Source: Streptomyces sp. G-G2
GTDB lineage: Bacteria > Actinomycetota > Actinomycetes > Streptomycetales > Streptomycetaceae
NCBI RefSeq assembly: GCF_030063135.1
Contig: NZ_JASISO010000033.1
Location: forward strand, 1-64,000
Direction: 5' to 3'
Length of the DNA: 64,000 nt
Below are positions 34,642 through 42,787 of this stretch, in pieces. Each line of letters begins with the position of its first letter. The first letter of the stretch is position 1. The notes below the pieces were generated by a model. The model worked only from the letters and a program-made list of their open reading frames with translations, was not told the DNA's origin and ran no database searches. Both the position numbers and the translations under genes were made by a program.

Positions 34642-36410
34642 AACCGGGGCTCCAGCTTCGCGAAGGCCCGCAGCGCGCCGGGCGCGAAGCGGGACATCCA
34701 CAGGGCGCCCTTGGACTCGGGCGTCACCGGGACCACCGCCTGGTTCCTCACCACGGCCAGCAGGATCGCGTCGGCGACCTTCTCCGGCGGGAAGTTGCGC
34801 AGCCCGTAGAGCCGTGAGGACTTCTGCTGGCGGCGCTTCTCCTCGGCCGCGTCCACCCCGGCGAACCGGGAGGTGGCGGTGATGTTGGTGTTGACGATGC
34901 CGGGGCAGATCGCGGAGACCCCGATCGACTTGCCCGCCAGCTCGGCGCGCAGGCACTCGGACAGCATCAGGACCGCCGCTTTGGAGGTGCTGTAGGCGGG
35001 CAGGGTCTTGCTGGGCAGGTAGGCGGCGGCGGAGGCGGTGTTGACGATGTGTCCGCCCTGCCCGCGCTCGGCCATCTGCTTGCCGAAGATCCGGCAGCCG
35101 TGGATGACGCCCCACAGGTTCACGTCGAGGACCTTCTTCCAGTCCTCCGAGGTGGTCTCCAGGAAGGGCCCGGACAGGCCGATGCCCGCGTTGTTGACCA
35201 GCACGTCGACGATGCCGTACTCGGCGGCGACCTTCACCGCGAGCTTCTCCATCGCCTGCTCGTCACTGACGTCCACGCATTCGCCCCAGGCCTGCGGGGC
35301 GCCCACCAGACGGGCCATCTCGGCCGTCCGGACGGCCCCTTCGCCGTCGCGGTCGACGGCCACCACCCGGGCGCCCGCCTCGGCGAACGCGAAGGCGGTG
35401 GCCCGCCCGATGCCGCTGGCGGCGCCGGTGACCAGGACGAGCTGTCCGCCGAACCGGTCGGCGTGCCTGCCCGGGGCGCGGTGCTCCGGCACCCGGGTCG
35501 CGGGCTCCTCCCGCGCGGTGACGAACTCCCCGATCCACGCGGCCAGCTGGTCCGGCCGGGAGCGGGGTACCCAGTGCCGGGCGGGCAGCGTCCGGCGCAG
35601 CAGATCGGGGGCCCACCGCTCGATGTCGTCGTAGAGCCGCTCCGACAGGAACGCGTCCCCGGTCGGCGTGATCAGCTGGACGGGTACGTGCGCGTACGCG
35701 TCGGCGCGCGGGTGGCGCAGCCTCGCCCGGACGTTGTCCCGGTAGAGCCAGGCCCCGTGCGCCGCGTCCGAGGGCAGCGAGGCCGTCGGGTAGTCGTCGG
35801 CCGGAACCCCCTCCAGCCGCTCCAGGATCCTGGGCCACCGCTTGCCGAGCGGCCCGCGCCAGGCCAGCTCGGGCAGCACGGGGGTGTGCAGCATGTACAC
35901 GTACCAGGACTTGACGCCCTGCCCCAGCAGCTGCGCGGCGCGACGCGGGGTCGGCCGGGTCATCCGCTTCTTGATCCAGTGCCCGAAGTGGTCCAGGGAC
36001 GGCCCCGACATCGACGTGAAGGAGGCGATCCGCCCCTCCGTACGCCGGACGGTCGCGAACTCCCAGCCCTGTACGGAACCCCAGTCGTGCCCGACCACGT
36101 GCACCGGCCGGTCCGGGCTCACGGCGTCCGCCACCGCGAGGAAGTCATCGGTCAGCTTCTCCAGCGTGAACCCGCCGCGCAGGGGGACCGGCGCCGACGA
36201 CTTGCCGTGCCCGCGCACGTCGTAGAGCACCACGTGGAAGTGCTCCGCCAACTGCTCGGCGACCGCCGTCCAGACTTCCTTGGAGTCCGGGTACCCGTGC
36301 ACCAGCACCACCGTCGGCCGGTCCGGCTCGCCCAGCTCCACGACGCACAGCTCGACCCCGCCGGTGCCGACCCGGCGCTCCCTCGCTCCTGCCAGTCGCA
36401 TCTCGCTCAC
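34638..36410 (-). CDS. EphD-like fusion: alpha/beta epoxide hydrolase + SDR
   Basis: A 590-residue two-domain protein with the architecture and length of mycobacterial EphD. Residues about 15-300 are an alpha/beta hydrolase of epoxide-hydrolase type: HGYP at 38-41 and nucleophile Asp109 in VVGHDWGSVQG, with His279 in PARHWVP as the likely general base. Residues about 320-590 are a short-chain dehydrogenase with TGAASGIG at 328-335, NNAG at 406-409, Ser460, Tyr473 and Lys477. A hydrophobic epoxide-to-diol-to-ketone conversion is plausible (inference). The GTG at 36410 overlaps the M24 stop by 4 bases; it is the second gene of a coupled operon. Confidence 0.88.
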   Translation of the reverse strand: MSEMRLAGARERRVGTGGVELCVVELGEPDRPTVVLVHGYPDSKEVWTAVAEQLAEHFHVVLYDVRGHGKSSAPVPLRGGFTLEKLTDDFLAVADAVSPDRPVHVVGHDWGSVQGWEFATVRRTEGRIASFTSMSGPSLDHFGHWIKKRMTRPTPRRAAQLLGQGVKSWYVYMLHTPVLPELAWRGPLGKRWPRILERLEGVPADDYPTASLPSDAAHGAWLYRDNVRARLRHPRADAYAHVPVQLITPTGDAFLSERLYDDIERWAPDLLRRTLPARHWVPRSRPDQLAAWIGEFVTAREEPATRVPEHRAPGRHADRFGGQLVLVTGAASGIGRATAFAFAEAGARVVAVDRDGEGAVRTAEMARLVGAPQAWGECVDVSDEQAMEKLAVKVAAEYGIVDVLVNNAGIGLSGPFLETTSEDWKKVLDVNLWGVIHGCRIFGKQMAERGQGGHIVNTASAAAYLPSKTLPAYSTSKAAVLMLSECLRAELAGKSIGVSAICPGIVNTNITATSRFAGVDAAEEKRRQQKSSRLYGLRNFPPEKVADAILLAVVRNQAVVPVTPESKGALWMSRFAPGALRAFAKLEPRL

Positions 36411-37279
36411 GCCGCCCTCTCCTCCGCCCAGCGCCGCACGTGCGGCAGATCGTCATCAAGCCAGAACGCGCTCTCCTCGGGATCCCGGGAGTCGGTGACG
36501 ACCAGGATCTCCTCGAACTTCGCGCCGGTGCCCCGGAACCCCAGGTGCGGCTCCACCGCCCACAGACCGGGCTGCGGCGGATGGTCGGAGAAGCCGTAGG
36601 GGCTCCACAACGGGGACCATCCTTCACGGTGCCCGTGCAGGACGTCACCGGCCAGCCCCTTCAGGGCCTGGGTGCCGAAACCGAAGGCGGTCGGCGACCA
36701 GCGCCGCTCGGCGACCCGGTCCACCTTGTGGGCGATCACGCCGAAGGGATAGGCGCGGTGCCGGTTGGCGTACCCCTGCCGGATCATCAGCCGCTCGACG
36801 TCCTCGTAGATGTCGCGCAGCGAACGCCGCGCGCGCACCTGTTCCAGGATCAGCTCGCGGTGCGCCCGGAGATCGGCGAGCAGCCGGTCGTGCACGGGGT
36901 TGAGCCCGAGACAGCCGGAGTACCCGATGTCGGCCGTGTACCCCTTGTAGACGGGCGCCATGTCGAGGATGAACGGCATCCCCGGCTCCAGCTTCCGGTT
37001 CGTGGGGAAGAACTGGAGCGGTATCCGGAAGTTTACGAACGCCGTCCGGTCCCCGAACCAGGCGAACGGCAGGTGGAACCAGTCCCGCACCCCGCGCTCG
37101 CGCAGCCACTCGCGCTGCATCCGCGCCGCCTCGCGCTCGGTCACCCCCGGCCGCAGCTGCGCCGCGACCGCCTCCGCGCATGCGTAGGACAGGCGCTGTA
37201 CTTCCCTGAAACCGTCGAGGTCGGCGGCCCCTCGGCCGACCGCTCCCGCGGTGCCCCGTCGCTTGGTGTCCCCTGCCAT
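36407..37279 (-). CDS. M24 (creatinase/Xaa-Pro peptidase fold) enzyme
   Basis: A 290-residue M24-family protein. The dinuclear metal set is largely traceable: Asp106 and Asp117 (ILDMAPVYKGYTADIG), a His in the 184-216 region, Glu243 (WAVEPHLGF) and Glu256/257 (AKFEEILV). It lacks the N-terminal creatinase domain, so it resembles short Xaa-Pro peptidase-like enzymes. The role in this operon is unknown; a peptidase, creatinase-like amidinohydrolase or non-peptidase activity is possible. ATG 37279 is chosen over GTG/ATG codons upstream. It is the first gene of the operon, with an imperfect inverted repeat about 40 bases upstream. Confidence 0.85.
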   Translation of the reverse strand: MAGDTKRRGTAGAVGRGAADLDGFREVQRLSYACAEAVAAQLRPGVTEREAARMQREWLRERGVRDWFHLPFAWFGDRTAFVNFRIPLQFFPTNRKLEPGMPFILDMAPVYKGYTADIGYSGCLGLNPVHDRLLADLRAHRELILEQVRARRSLRDIYEDVERLMIRQGYANRHRAYPFGVIAHKVDRVAERRWSPTAFGFGTQALKGLAGDVLHGHREGWSPLWSPYGFSDHPPQPGLWAVEPHLGFRGTGAKFEEILVVTDSRDPEESAFWLDDDLPHVRRWAEERAA

Positions 37280-37317
37280 GCCAGCCGTCCGTCCGTGTAG
37301 CCGTACGCGTCCGTAAC

Positions 37318-37339
37318 TTGACACTGATGAATGTGACAA
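37318..37339. promoter_or_regulatory. Inverted repeat upstream of the M24 operon
   Basis: TTGACAC-TGATGAAT-GTGACAA: arms at 37318-37324 and 37333-37339 match as inverted repeats at 6 of 7 positions. On the operon's strand it reads TTGTCAC...GTGTCAA, about 40 bases before the M24 start. The dimension suits a MerR- or TetR-type dimer; the MerR gene at the operon's far end is the obvious candidate. Confidence 0.6.
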
Positions 37340-37374
37340 TGCTTGGAGATCACGTCAAGGGCCGTGCACCGACC

Positions 37375-37401
37375 TGTGGAAAAGTTCTGGGATGTGGATA
37401 C
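37375..37401. other. Pair of DnaA-box-like 9-mers
   Basis: TGTGGAAAA (37375-37383) and TGTGGATAC (37393-37401) are one- to two-mismatch variants of the DnaA box on the minus strand (TTTTCCACA, GTATCCACA), spaced 18 bp. They lie between the divergent M24 and ABC operons. Only suggestive. Confidence 0.4.
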
Positions 37402-37502
37402 TCGCGTCAGCCTTCCGGCAGGGCCCGTACGCCTGAAGGCGGAGACAGGAGCACGCTCCAGGTCTGACGATCCGCGCGGCCCCGCGCACTAACGTCGCTT
37501 CC

Positions 37503-38474
37503 GTGACTGTCATCGCGACCGAAAGCCTGAGCAAGCGGTACCCCCGAGTGACCGCCCTCGACCGGCTCTCCCTGGACATCGGGCCCGGCGTAACCGGACT
37601 CGTGGGCGCCAACGGAGCCGGCAAGTCCACGCTGATCAAGATTCTGCTGGGACTGTCCCCCGCCACCGAGGGCCGTGCCGCCGTGCTCGGGCTCGACGTC
37701 GCCACGCATGGCGGTGCCATCCGTGAACGCGTCGGCTACATGCCCGAACACGACTGCCTGCCACCCGACGTCTCGGCCACTGAGTTCGTCGTGCACATGG
37801 CCCGCATGTCGGGGCTGCCGCCGACCGCCGCCCGTGAGCGGACCGCCGACACCCTGCGCCACGTCGGGCTCTACGAAGAGCGCTACCGGCCCATCGGCGG
37901 CTACTCCACCGGCATGAAGCAGCGCGTCAAGCTGGCCCAGGCGCTGGTGCACGACCCCCAGCTGGTCCTCCTCGACGAGCCCACCAACGGCCTCGACCCG
38001 GTCGGCCGCGACGAGATGCTCGACCTGATCCGCCGCGTCCACACCGACTTCGGGATCTCCGTCCTGGTCACCTCCCACCTCCTCGGAGAGCTGGAGCGGA
38101 CCTGCGACCACGTGGTCGTCATCGACGGCGGCACGCTGCTGCGCTCCAGTTCCACCAGCGACTTCACCCAGACCACCGCGACCCTCGCCGTGGAGGTCAC
38201 CGACACCGAGACCCACCCCGACGGGACCGCCACCCTGCGCAAGGCGCTCACCGAGGCGGGCCTCACGCTCCACGCGGGCGAGGAGCAGGGGCTGCCCGGC
38301 GCGGGTCACATCCTGCTCGTCGAGGCCACCGGCGAGGAGACCAACGACGCCATCCGCGACATCGTGGCCGGTCTCGGCCTCGGCCTGGTCCGCATGGAGC
38401 AGCGCCGCCACCACATCGCGGAGGTCTTCCGCGACCACGACCAGCAGAAGGGAGCCGGTTCCGATGGCGCCTGA
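37503..38474 (+). CDS. ABC transporter ATP-binding protein (first)
   Basis: A 323-residue ABC ATPase with Walker A GANGAGKST, signature YSTGMKQRVKLAQAL, Walker B LVLLDEPTNGLDP and a C-terminal extension of about 90 residues typical of drug/lipid-type exporters (CcmA/DrrA-like). It would power the membrane protein encoded immediately downstream, with which it overlaps by 11 bases. The operon has the order ATPase, permease, ATPase, permease. The GTG at 37503 is the first start after the promoter region. Confidence 0.9.
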   Translation: MTVIATESLSKRYPRVTALDRLSLDIGPGVTGLVGANGAGKSTLIKILLGLSPATEGRAAVLGLDVATHGGAIRERVGYMPEHDCLPPDVSATEFVVHMARMSGLPPTAARERTADTLRHVGLYEERYRPIGGYSTGMKQRVKLAQALVHDPQLVLLDEPTNGLDPVGRDEMLDLIRRVHTDFGISVLVTSHLLGELERTCDHVVVIDGGTLLRSSSTSDFTQTTATLAVEVTDTETHPDGTATLRKALTEAGLTLHAGEEQGLPGAGHILLVEATGEETNDAIRDIVAGLGLGLVRMEQRRHHIAEVFRDHDQQKGAGSDGA

Positions 38475-39351
38475 CACCTCGACCCAGATCCACAACATCG
38501 GCTACCGGTCCTACGAGGGCTCCCGGCTCGGCCGCGCGTACGCGCGCACGTCGCTGTACTCGCAGTCCCTGCGGGGTTCCTACGGGCTCGGCCGCTCCGC
38601 CAAGTCCAAGGTCCTCCCGATGATCCTCTTCGCGGTGATGTGCATTCCCGCGCTGATCATCGTCGCGGTCGCGATCGCGGTGCCGGGCAATACCGACCTG
38701 CCGATCAAGTACACGACGTACGCCCTCACCACTCAGGTGATCATCGGGCTGTACCTCGCGTCGCAGGCCCCGCAGTCGGTCTCCCGGGACCTGCGCTTCA
38801 AGACGGTCCCGCTGTACTTCTCGCGGCCCATCGAGCGCGTCGACTACGTCCTCGCGAAATTCGCGGCGATGGCCTCCGCGCTCTTCATCCTCACGGCCGT
38901 CCCGCTGCTGATCATGTTCATCGGCGCGCTGCTGGCCAAGTTCGACTTCGCCCACCAGGCGAAGGGATTCGGGCAGGGTCTGGTGTCCGTACTGCTGCTT
39001 TCGCTGCTGTTCGCCGGTCTCGGACTGGTCATGGCAGCGCTCACCCCGCGGCGCGGGTTCGGCGTCGCCGCCGTCATCGGGATGCTGATCATCCCCTACG
39101 GCGCCGTCACCGCGGTGCAGGCCGTCGCCTACAACACCGGTTCCACGGACGCCATCCAGTGGATGGGGCTGTTCTCCCCGATCACCCTCATCGACGGCGT
39201 GCAGACCGCGTTCCTCGGCGGCGCCTCGGCCTTCCCCGGCAACGAAGGACCCACGGCGGGCATCGGCTTCGTCTACCTGTTGGTCGTACTTGGCCTCATC
39301 GCCGGCTCCTACGCCGCGCTGATGGCCCGCTACCGGAAGGCCGGGCTGTGA
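38464..39351 (+). CDS. ABC transporter permease (first)
   Basis: A 295-residue integral membrane protein with about six helices (starting near residues 55, 85, 135, 180, 205 and 270) and an N-terminal cytoplasmic segment with YRSYEGSRLGRAYARTSLYSQS. It matches ABC-2-type permeases. It overlaps both the upstream ATPase gene and, by GTGA, the downstream one, so the four genes are translationally linked. Substrate unknown. Confidence 0.87.
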   Translation: MAPDTSTQIHNIGYRSYEGSRLGRAYARTSLYSQSLRGSYGLGRSAKSKVLPMILFAVMCIPALIIVAVAIAVPGNTDLPIKYTTYALTTQVIIGLYLASQAPQSVSRDLRFKTVPLYFSRPIERVDYVLAKFAAMASALFILTAVPLLIMFIGALLAKFDFAHQAKGFGQGLVSVLLLSLLFAGLGLVMAALTPRRGFGVAAVIGMLIIPYGAVTAVQAVAYNTGSTDAIQWMGLFSPITLIDGVQTAFLGGASAFPGNEGPTAGIGFVYLLVVLGLIAGSYAALMARYRKAGL

Positions 39352-40259
39352 GCATCATCGACATCGACCACACCTCCCGTTGGTTCGGGAACGTCGTCGC
39401 CGTGAACGACGTGACCATGCGCATCGGTCCCGGCGTGACCGGGCTGCTGGGCCCCAACGGCGCCGGGAAGTCCACCCTCATCAACATGATGGGCGGCTTC
39501 CTCGCCCCGTCCACCGGCACTGTCACCCTCGACGGCGCACCGATCTGGCGCAACGAGCAGATCTACAAGAACGTCGGTGTCGTGCCCGAGCGCGAGGCCA
39601 TGTACGACTTCCTCACCGGCCGCGAGTTCGTCGTCGCCAACGCCGAACTGCACGGCCTGGACGACGCGGCCGCCCAGCGGGCCCTGGCCACCGTCGAGAT
39701 GGAGTCCGCCCAGGACCGCAAGATCTCGACGTACTCCAAGGGCATGCGCCAGCGCGTGAAGATGGCGTCCGCCCTCGTCCACGACCCGTCGGTCCTGCTC
39801 CTCGACGAGCCCTTCAACGGCATGGACCCCCGTCAGCGCATGCAGCTCATGGAGCTGCTGCGGCGCATGGGCCACGAGGGCCGCACCGTCCTCTTCTCCT
39901 CCCACATCCTGGAGGAGGTCGAACAGCTCGCCTCCCACATCGAGGTCGTCGTCGCCGGCCGGCACGCCGCCTCCGGCGACTTCCGCAAGATCCGCCGTCT
40001 GATGACGGACCGCCCGCACCGCTACCTGGTCCGTTCCTCCGACGACCGGGCGCTCGCCGCGGCCCTGATCGCCGACCCGTCCACGGCCGGGATCGAGGTC
40101 GACCTCAAGGAGGGCGCCCTGCGCATCCAGGCCGTCGACTTCGGGCGCTTCACCGAGCTGCTGCCGCGGGTCGCCCGTGAACACGGCATCCGACTGATGA
40201 CGGTCTCGCCCTCCGACGAGTCCCTCGAATCGGTCTTCTCCTACCTCGTCGCGGCCTGA
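39348..40259 (+). CDS. ABC transporter ATP-binding protein (second)
   Basis: A 303-residue ATPase with Walker A GPNGAGKST, signature YSKGMRQRVKMASAL and Walker B VLLLDEPFNGMDP. It starts with GTG inside the upstream permease stop (GTGA). It differs from the first ATPase by 35-40% or more on inspection, so the operon seems to hold two non-identical half systems, probably two transporters or one heteromeric complex. The 17-base gap to the next permease contains AAAGGAG. Confidence 0.88.
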   Translation: MSIIDIDHTSRWFGNVVAVNDVTMRIGPGVTGLLGPNGAGKSTLINMMGGFLAPSTGTVTLDGAPIWRNEQIYKNVGVVPEREAMYDFLTGREFVVANAELHGLDDAAAQRALATVEMESAQDRKISTYSKGMRQRVKMASALVHDPSVLLLDEPFNGMDPRQRMQLMELLRRMGHEGRTVLFSSHILEEVEQLASHIEVVVAGRHAASGDFRKIRRLMTDRPHRYLVRSSDDRALAAALIADPSTAGIEVDLKEGALRIQAVDFGRFTELLPRVAREHGIRLMTVSPSDESLESVFSYLVAA

Positions 40260-40275
40260 AAGGAGCTGGCACCCG

Positions 40276-40995
40276 ATGTACAACCCCACCGTTGCCCGGC
40301 TCACCTACCGAGCCCTGCTCGGCCGCCGCCGCGCGCTGATCCTCTTCGCGCTGCCCGCCCTGCTGATCGTCATCTCCATCGCCGTCCGCTCCTTCACGGG
40401 GGTGGACGACAAGGTCGCGGCCGACCTGCTCGGCGGCTTCGGCCTCGCCACGATGGTGCCGCTGATCGGCGTCATCGCCGGTACCGGTGCGATCGGCCCG
40501 GAGATCGACGACGGCTCGATCGTCTATCTGCTCGCCAAGCCGGTGAAGCGGCCCACGATCATCATGACCAAGCTGATCGTGGCGATCGCCGTCACCATGG
40601 CCTTCTCCGCGATCCCCACCCTGATCGCCGGGTTCATCCTCAACGGCAACGGCCAGCAGATCGCCGTCGCCTACACCGTTGCCGCGCTCGCCGCCTCGAT
40701 CGCCTACAGCGCGCTGTTCCTGCTGCTCGGCACCGTCAGCAGGCACGCGGTCGTCTTCGGCCTGGTCTACGCCCTGATCTGGGAATCGCTCTTCGGCAGC
40801 CTGGTCTCCGGCGCCAAGACCCTGAGCGTCCAGCAGTGGGCGCTGGCCCTGGCCGAGAAGGTGAGTGGTCCCGGGTTCGTCGACTCCTCCGTCTCCCTGC
40901 CCACCGCGGTCACCCTGCTCGCCGTCGTCACCGTCGGCGCCACCCTCTACGCGGGCCAGAAGCTGCGCCGTCTGACCCTGGCGGGCGAGGAGTAG
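40276..40995 (+). CDS. ABC transporter permease (second)
   Basis: A 239-residue ABC-2-type permease with six predicted helices and the segment GPEIDDGSIVYLLAKPVKRPTIIM between helices 2 and 3, a feature common to these permeases. It would pair with the second ATPase. It ends the operon; a strong hairpin follows. Confidence 0.87.
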   Translation: MYNPTVARLTYRALLGRRRALILFALPALLIVISIAVRSFTGVDDKVAADLLGGFGLATMVPLIGVIAGTGAIGPEIDDGSIVYLLAKPVKRPTIIMTKLIVAIAVTMAFSAIPTLIAGFILNGNGQQIAVAYTVAALAASIAYSALFLLLGTVSRHAVVFGLVYALIWESLFGSLVSGAKTLSVQQWALALAEKVSGPGFVDSSVSLPTAVTLLAVVTVGATLYAGQKLRRLTLAGEE

Positions 40996-41023
40996 GAACC
41001 GCCGCCACCAGCACGACGATCCA

Positions 41024-41059
41024 CGTGCCCCGCCCGGCCCACATGCCAGGCGGGGCACG
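41024..41059 (+). terminator. Strong hairpin after the ABC operon
   Basis: CGTGCCCCGCC (41024-41034) pairs perfectly with GGCGGGGCACG (41049-41059) and is followed by CTTTGCG. This 11-bp GC stem lies 30 bases after the last permease stop. Confidence 0.75.
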
Positions 41060-41082
41060 GCTTTGCGCGTCATGATCGGGGC

Positions 41083-41814
41083 ATGCTGCCGCACACCGAG
41101 CCCGAGCCCTCCAGGCCTTTGCGGTCCTGGATACGGGCCTCGCCCGGCACTCACATCTGGTTGCTGATCATTGCCGTCACCAGCGTGATCGTGGCCCTCG
41201 CCCCCGAAGGGGTCGACCACTTCCTCTTCCACCGCAACAGCAGCAACATCCAGCAGCTCGTCAAGCACCCCTTCCAGGCGCTGGTGGGCAGCGCCTTCTG
41301 GATCGAGAACCCGGCTTCGCTGGCCCTGTACGCCGTGCTGTTCGAGGTGTTCCACGCCTCGGTGGAACGCTGGCTCGGCACCGTGCGCTGGCTGGCGATC
41401 GTCGCGAGCGCCCATGTCGTCGCCACCCTGATCAGCCAGCGGCTCGTCCTCGCCGCGATCCAGGACCACCGGGCGCCGCGCAGCATGGCGCACGTGGTCG
41501 ACATCGGCGTCAGCTATGGCCTCGCCGCTGCCGTCGGAGTCCTCACCTACCGGCTGCCGAACCCCTGGCGGTGGTTCTACCTCGCCGGAGCCGTCGCCTT
41601 CTTCGGCATCCCGCTGGCCACTGGAGGGACCTTCACGGACGCGGGCCACGCCATCGCGCTCTCCATCGGCCTGCTGGCCTGGCCGCTCACCCGCCACCCG
41701 CACCCCCATCACCACGAGTACGACGAGCACTACGGACAGGACGACGAGCACTACGGACAGGACCACGAGCACCACGGACAGGACCACGATGGTCATGTTT
41801 CACGTGAAACGTGA
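41083..41814 (+). CDS. Rhomboid-like membrane protein with His-rich repeat tail
   Basis: A 243-residue protein with about six transmembrane helices (about 25-43, 66-90, 98-118, 140-160, 165-185, 190-205). It resembles actinobacterial rhomboid-like proteins, but the GxSG/His catalytic pair of active rhomboids is not evident (GVSYG is the closest), so protease activity is doubtful. The tail carries three 21-bp repeats encoding DEHYGQD-type units, rich in His and acidic residues and possibly metal-binding. The last five codons are a parS site (VSRET). ATG 41083 is preceded by a short ATGATCGGGGC. Confidence 0.75.
   Translation: MLPHTEPEPSRPLRSWIRASPGTHIWLLIIAVTSVIVALAPEGVDHFLFHRNSSNIQQLVKHPFQALVGSAFWIENPASLALYAVLFEVFHASVERWLGTVRWLAIVASAHVVATLISQRLVLAAIQDHRAPRSMAHVVDIGVSYGLAAAVGVLTYRLPNPWRWFYLAGAVAFFGIPLATGGTFTDAGHAIALSIGLLAWPLTRHPHPHHHEYDEHYGQDDEHYGQDHEHHGQDHDGHVSRET
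41722..41784 (+). repeat. Three 21-bp in-frame repeats in the rhomboid-like gene
   Basis: Units at 41722-41742, 41743-41763 and 41764-41784; the first two are identical and the third differs at three bases. They encode (D/H)E HYGQD-type heptads. In-frame variation would lengthen or shorten the acidic-His tail without breaking the gene. Confidence 0.85.
41797..41810. promoter_or_regulatory. parS site at the 3' end of the rhomboid-like gene
   Basis: Exact GTTTCACGTGAAAC core; encodes the terminal V-S-R-E-T before the stop. Confidence 0.93.
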
Positions 41815-41974
41815 CGAGGGCCGTCCCGCGGCGGGCCGAGCGAAATTCGCTGGTAAGGGCCTCGGCACGGGGGCAGAGTGAGGGGTGCGGGGAGCAACAA
41901 AAAGGTCGGGGGCGGCCACTTCGAGCGCGCCTCGCGGCGCGGGCCGTCCCGGACCTTCCCTCAGATCGTCGCGC

Positions 41975-42787
41975 TCAGGCGGCGCCGAGCAGACGCTCCA
42001 GCACCACGGCGATCCCGTCGGCCTGGTTCGACGTCGTCACCTCGTCGGCCACCGCCTTCAGCTCCGCATGAGCGTTGGCCATGGCCACACCGTGCGCGGC
42101 CCATCCGAACATCGGGATGTCGTTGGGCATGTCTCCGAAGGCGATCGTCTCCGCCGCCTTCACCCCCAGCCGACGCGCGGCCAGCGACAGGCCGGTGGCC
42201 TTGCTCAGCCCGAGCGGCAGGATCTCCACGACACCCGGCCCGGCCATCACCACGTCCACCAGGCTGCCCACCGTAGCCCGCGCCACCTGGACGAGTTCGT
42301 CGTCGTCGAGCCCCGGGTGCTGGATGTAGAGCTTGTTCAGCGGAGCCGTCCAGAGCGCGGCGGTGTCCTGCAGGTACACCGCGGGCAGGCCCTCCTGCAC
42401 CCGGTAACCCGGGCCGAAGAGCACCTCCCCGTCTATCCCGTCGCGGCTCGCCGCGAGGGCCAGCGGTCCGACCTCGGCCTCGATCTTGGAGAGCGCGAGA
42501 CCTGCGAGCTGCCGGTCCAGCGTCACCGAGGTGAGCAGCCGGCGCGATCCGGCGTCGTAGAGCTGAGCACCCTGCCCGCACACCGCGATCCCCTTGTAGC
42601 CGAGGTCGTCCAGCACGTGCCGGGTCCAGGGCACGGACCGGCCGGTGACGATGATGTGCGCCGCACCCGCCGCGGTCGCCGCGATCAGTGCTTCGCGGGT
42701 GCGCTCCGAGACCGTGTCGTCGTCACGCAGGAGCGTGCCGTCGAGATCGGTCGCGACGAGCTTGTACGGGAAGGGTGCCGCGCTCAC
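41975..42787 (-). CDS. HAD phosphatase, Cof type (paralogue of 28.4 kb gene)
   Basis: A 270-residue HAD-IIB hydrolase with motif I LVATDLDGTLLRDD, motif II IVTGRSVP and motif IV AFGDMPNDIPMF, ending AMANAHAELKAVADEVT. It is strongly similar in layout to the gene at 28419-29294. The GTG at 42787 overlaps the serS stop (GTGA), so it is translationally coupled to seryl-tRNA synthetase, a linkage common in Streptomyces but of unknown meaning. The substrate is unknown. Confidence 0.9.
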   Translation of the reverse strand: MSAAPFPYKLVATDLDGTLLRDDDTVSERTREALIAATAAGAAHIIVTGRSVPWTRHVLDDLGYKGIAVCGQGAQLYDAGSRRLLTSVTLDRQLAGLALSKIEAEVGPLALAASRDGIDGEVLFGPGYRVQEGLPAVYLQDTAALWTAPLNKLYIQHPGLDDDELVQVARATVGSLVDVVMAGPGVVEILPLGLSKATGLSLAARRLGVKAAETIAFGDMPNDIPMFGWAAHGVAMANAHAELKAVADEVTTSNQADGIAVVLERLLGAA

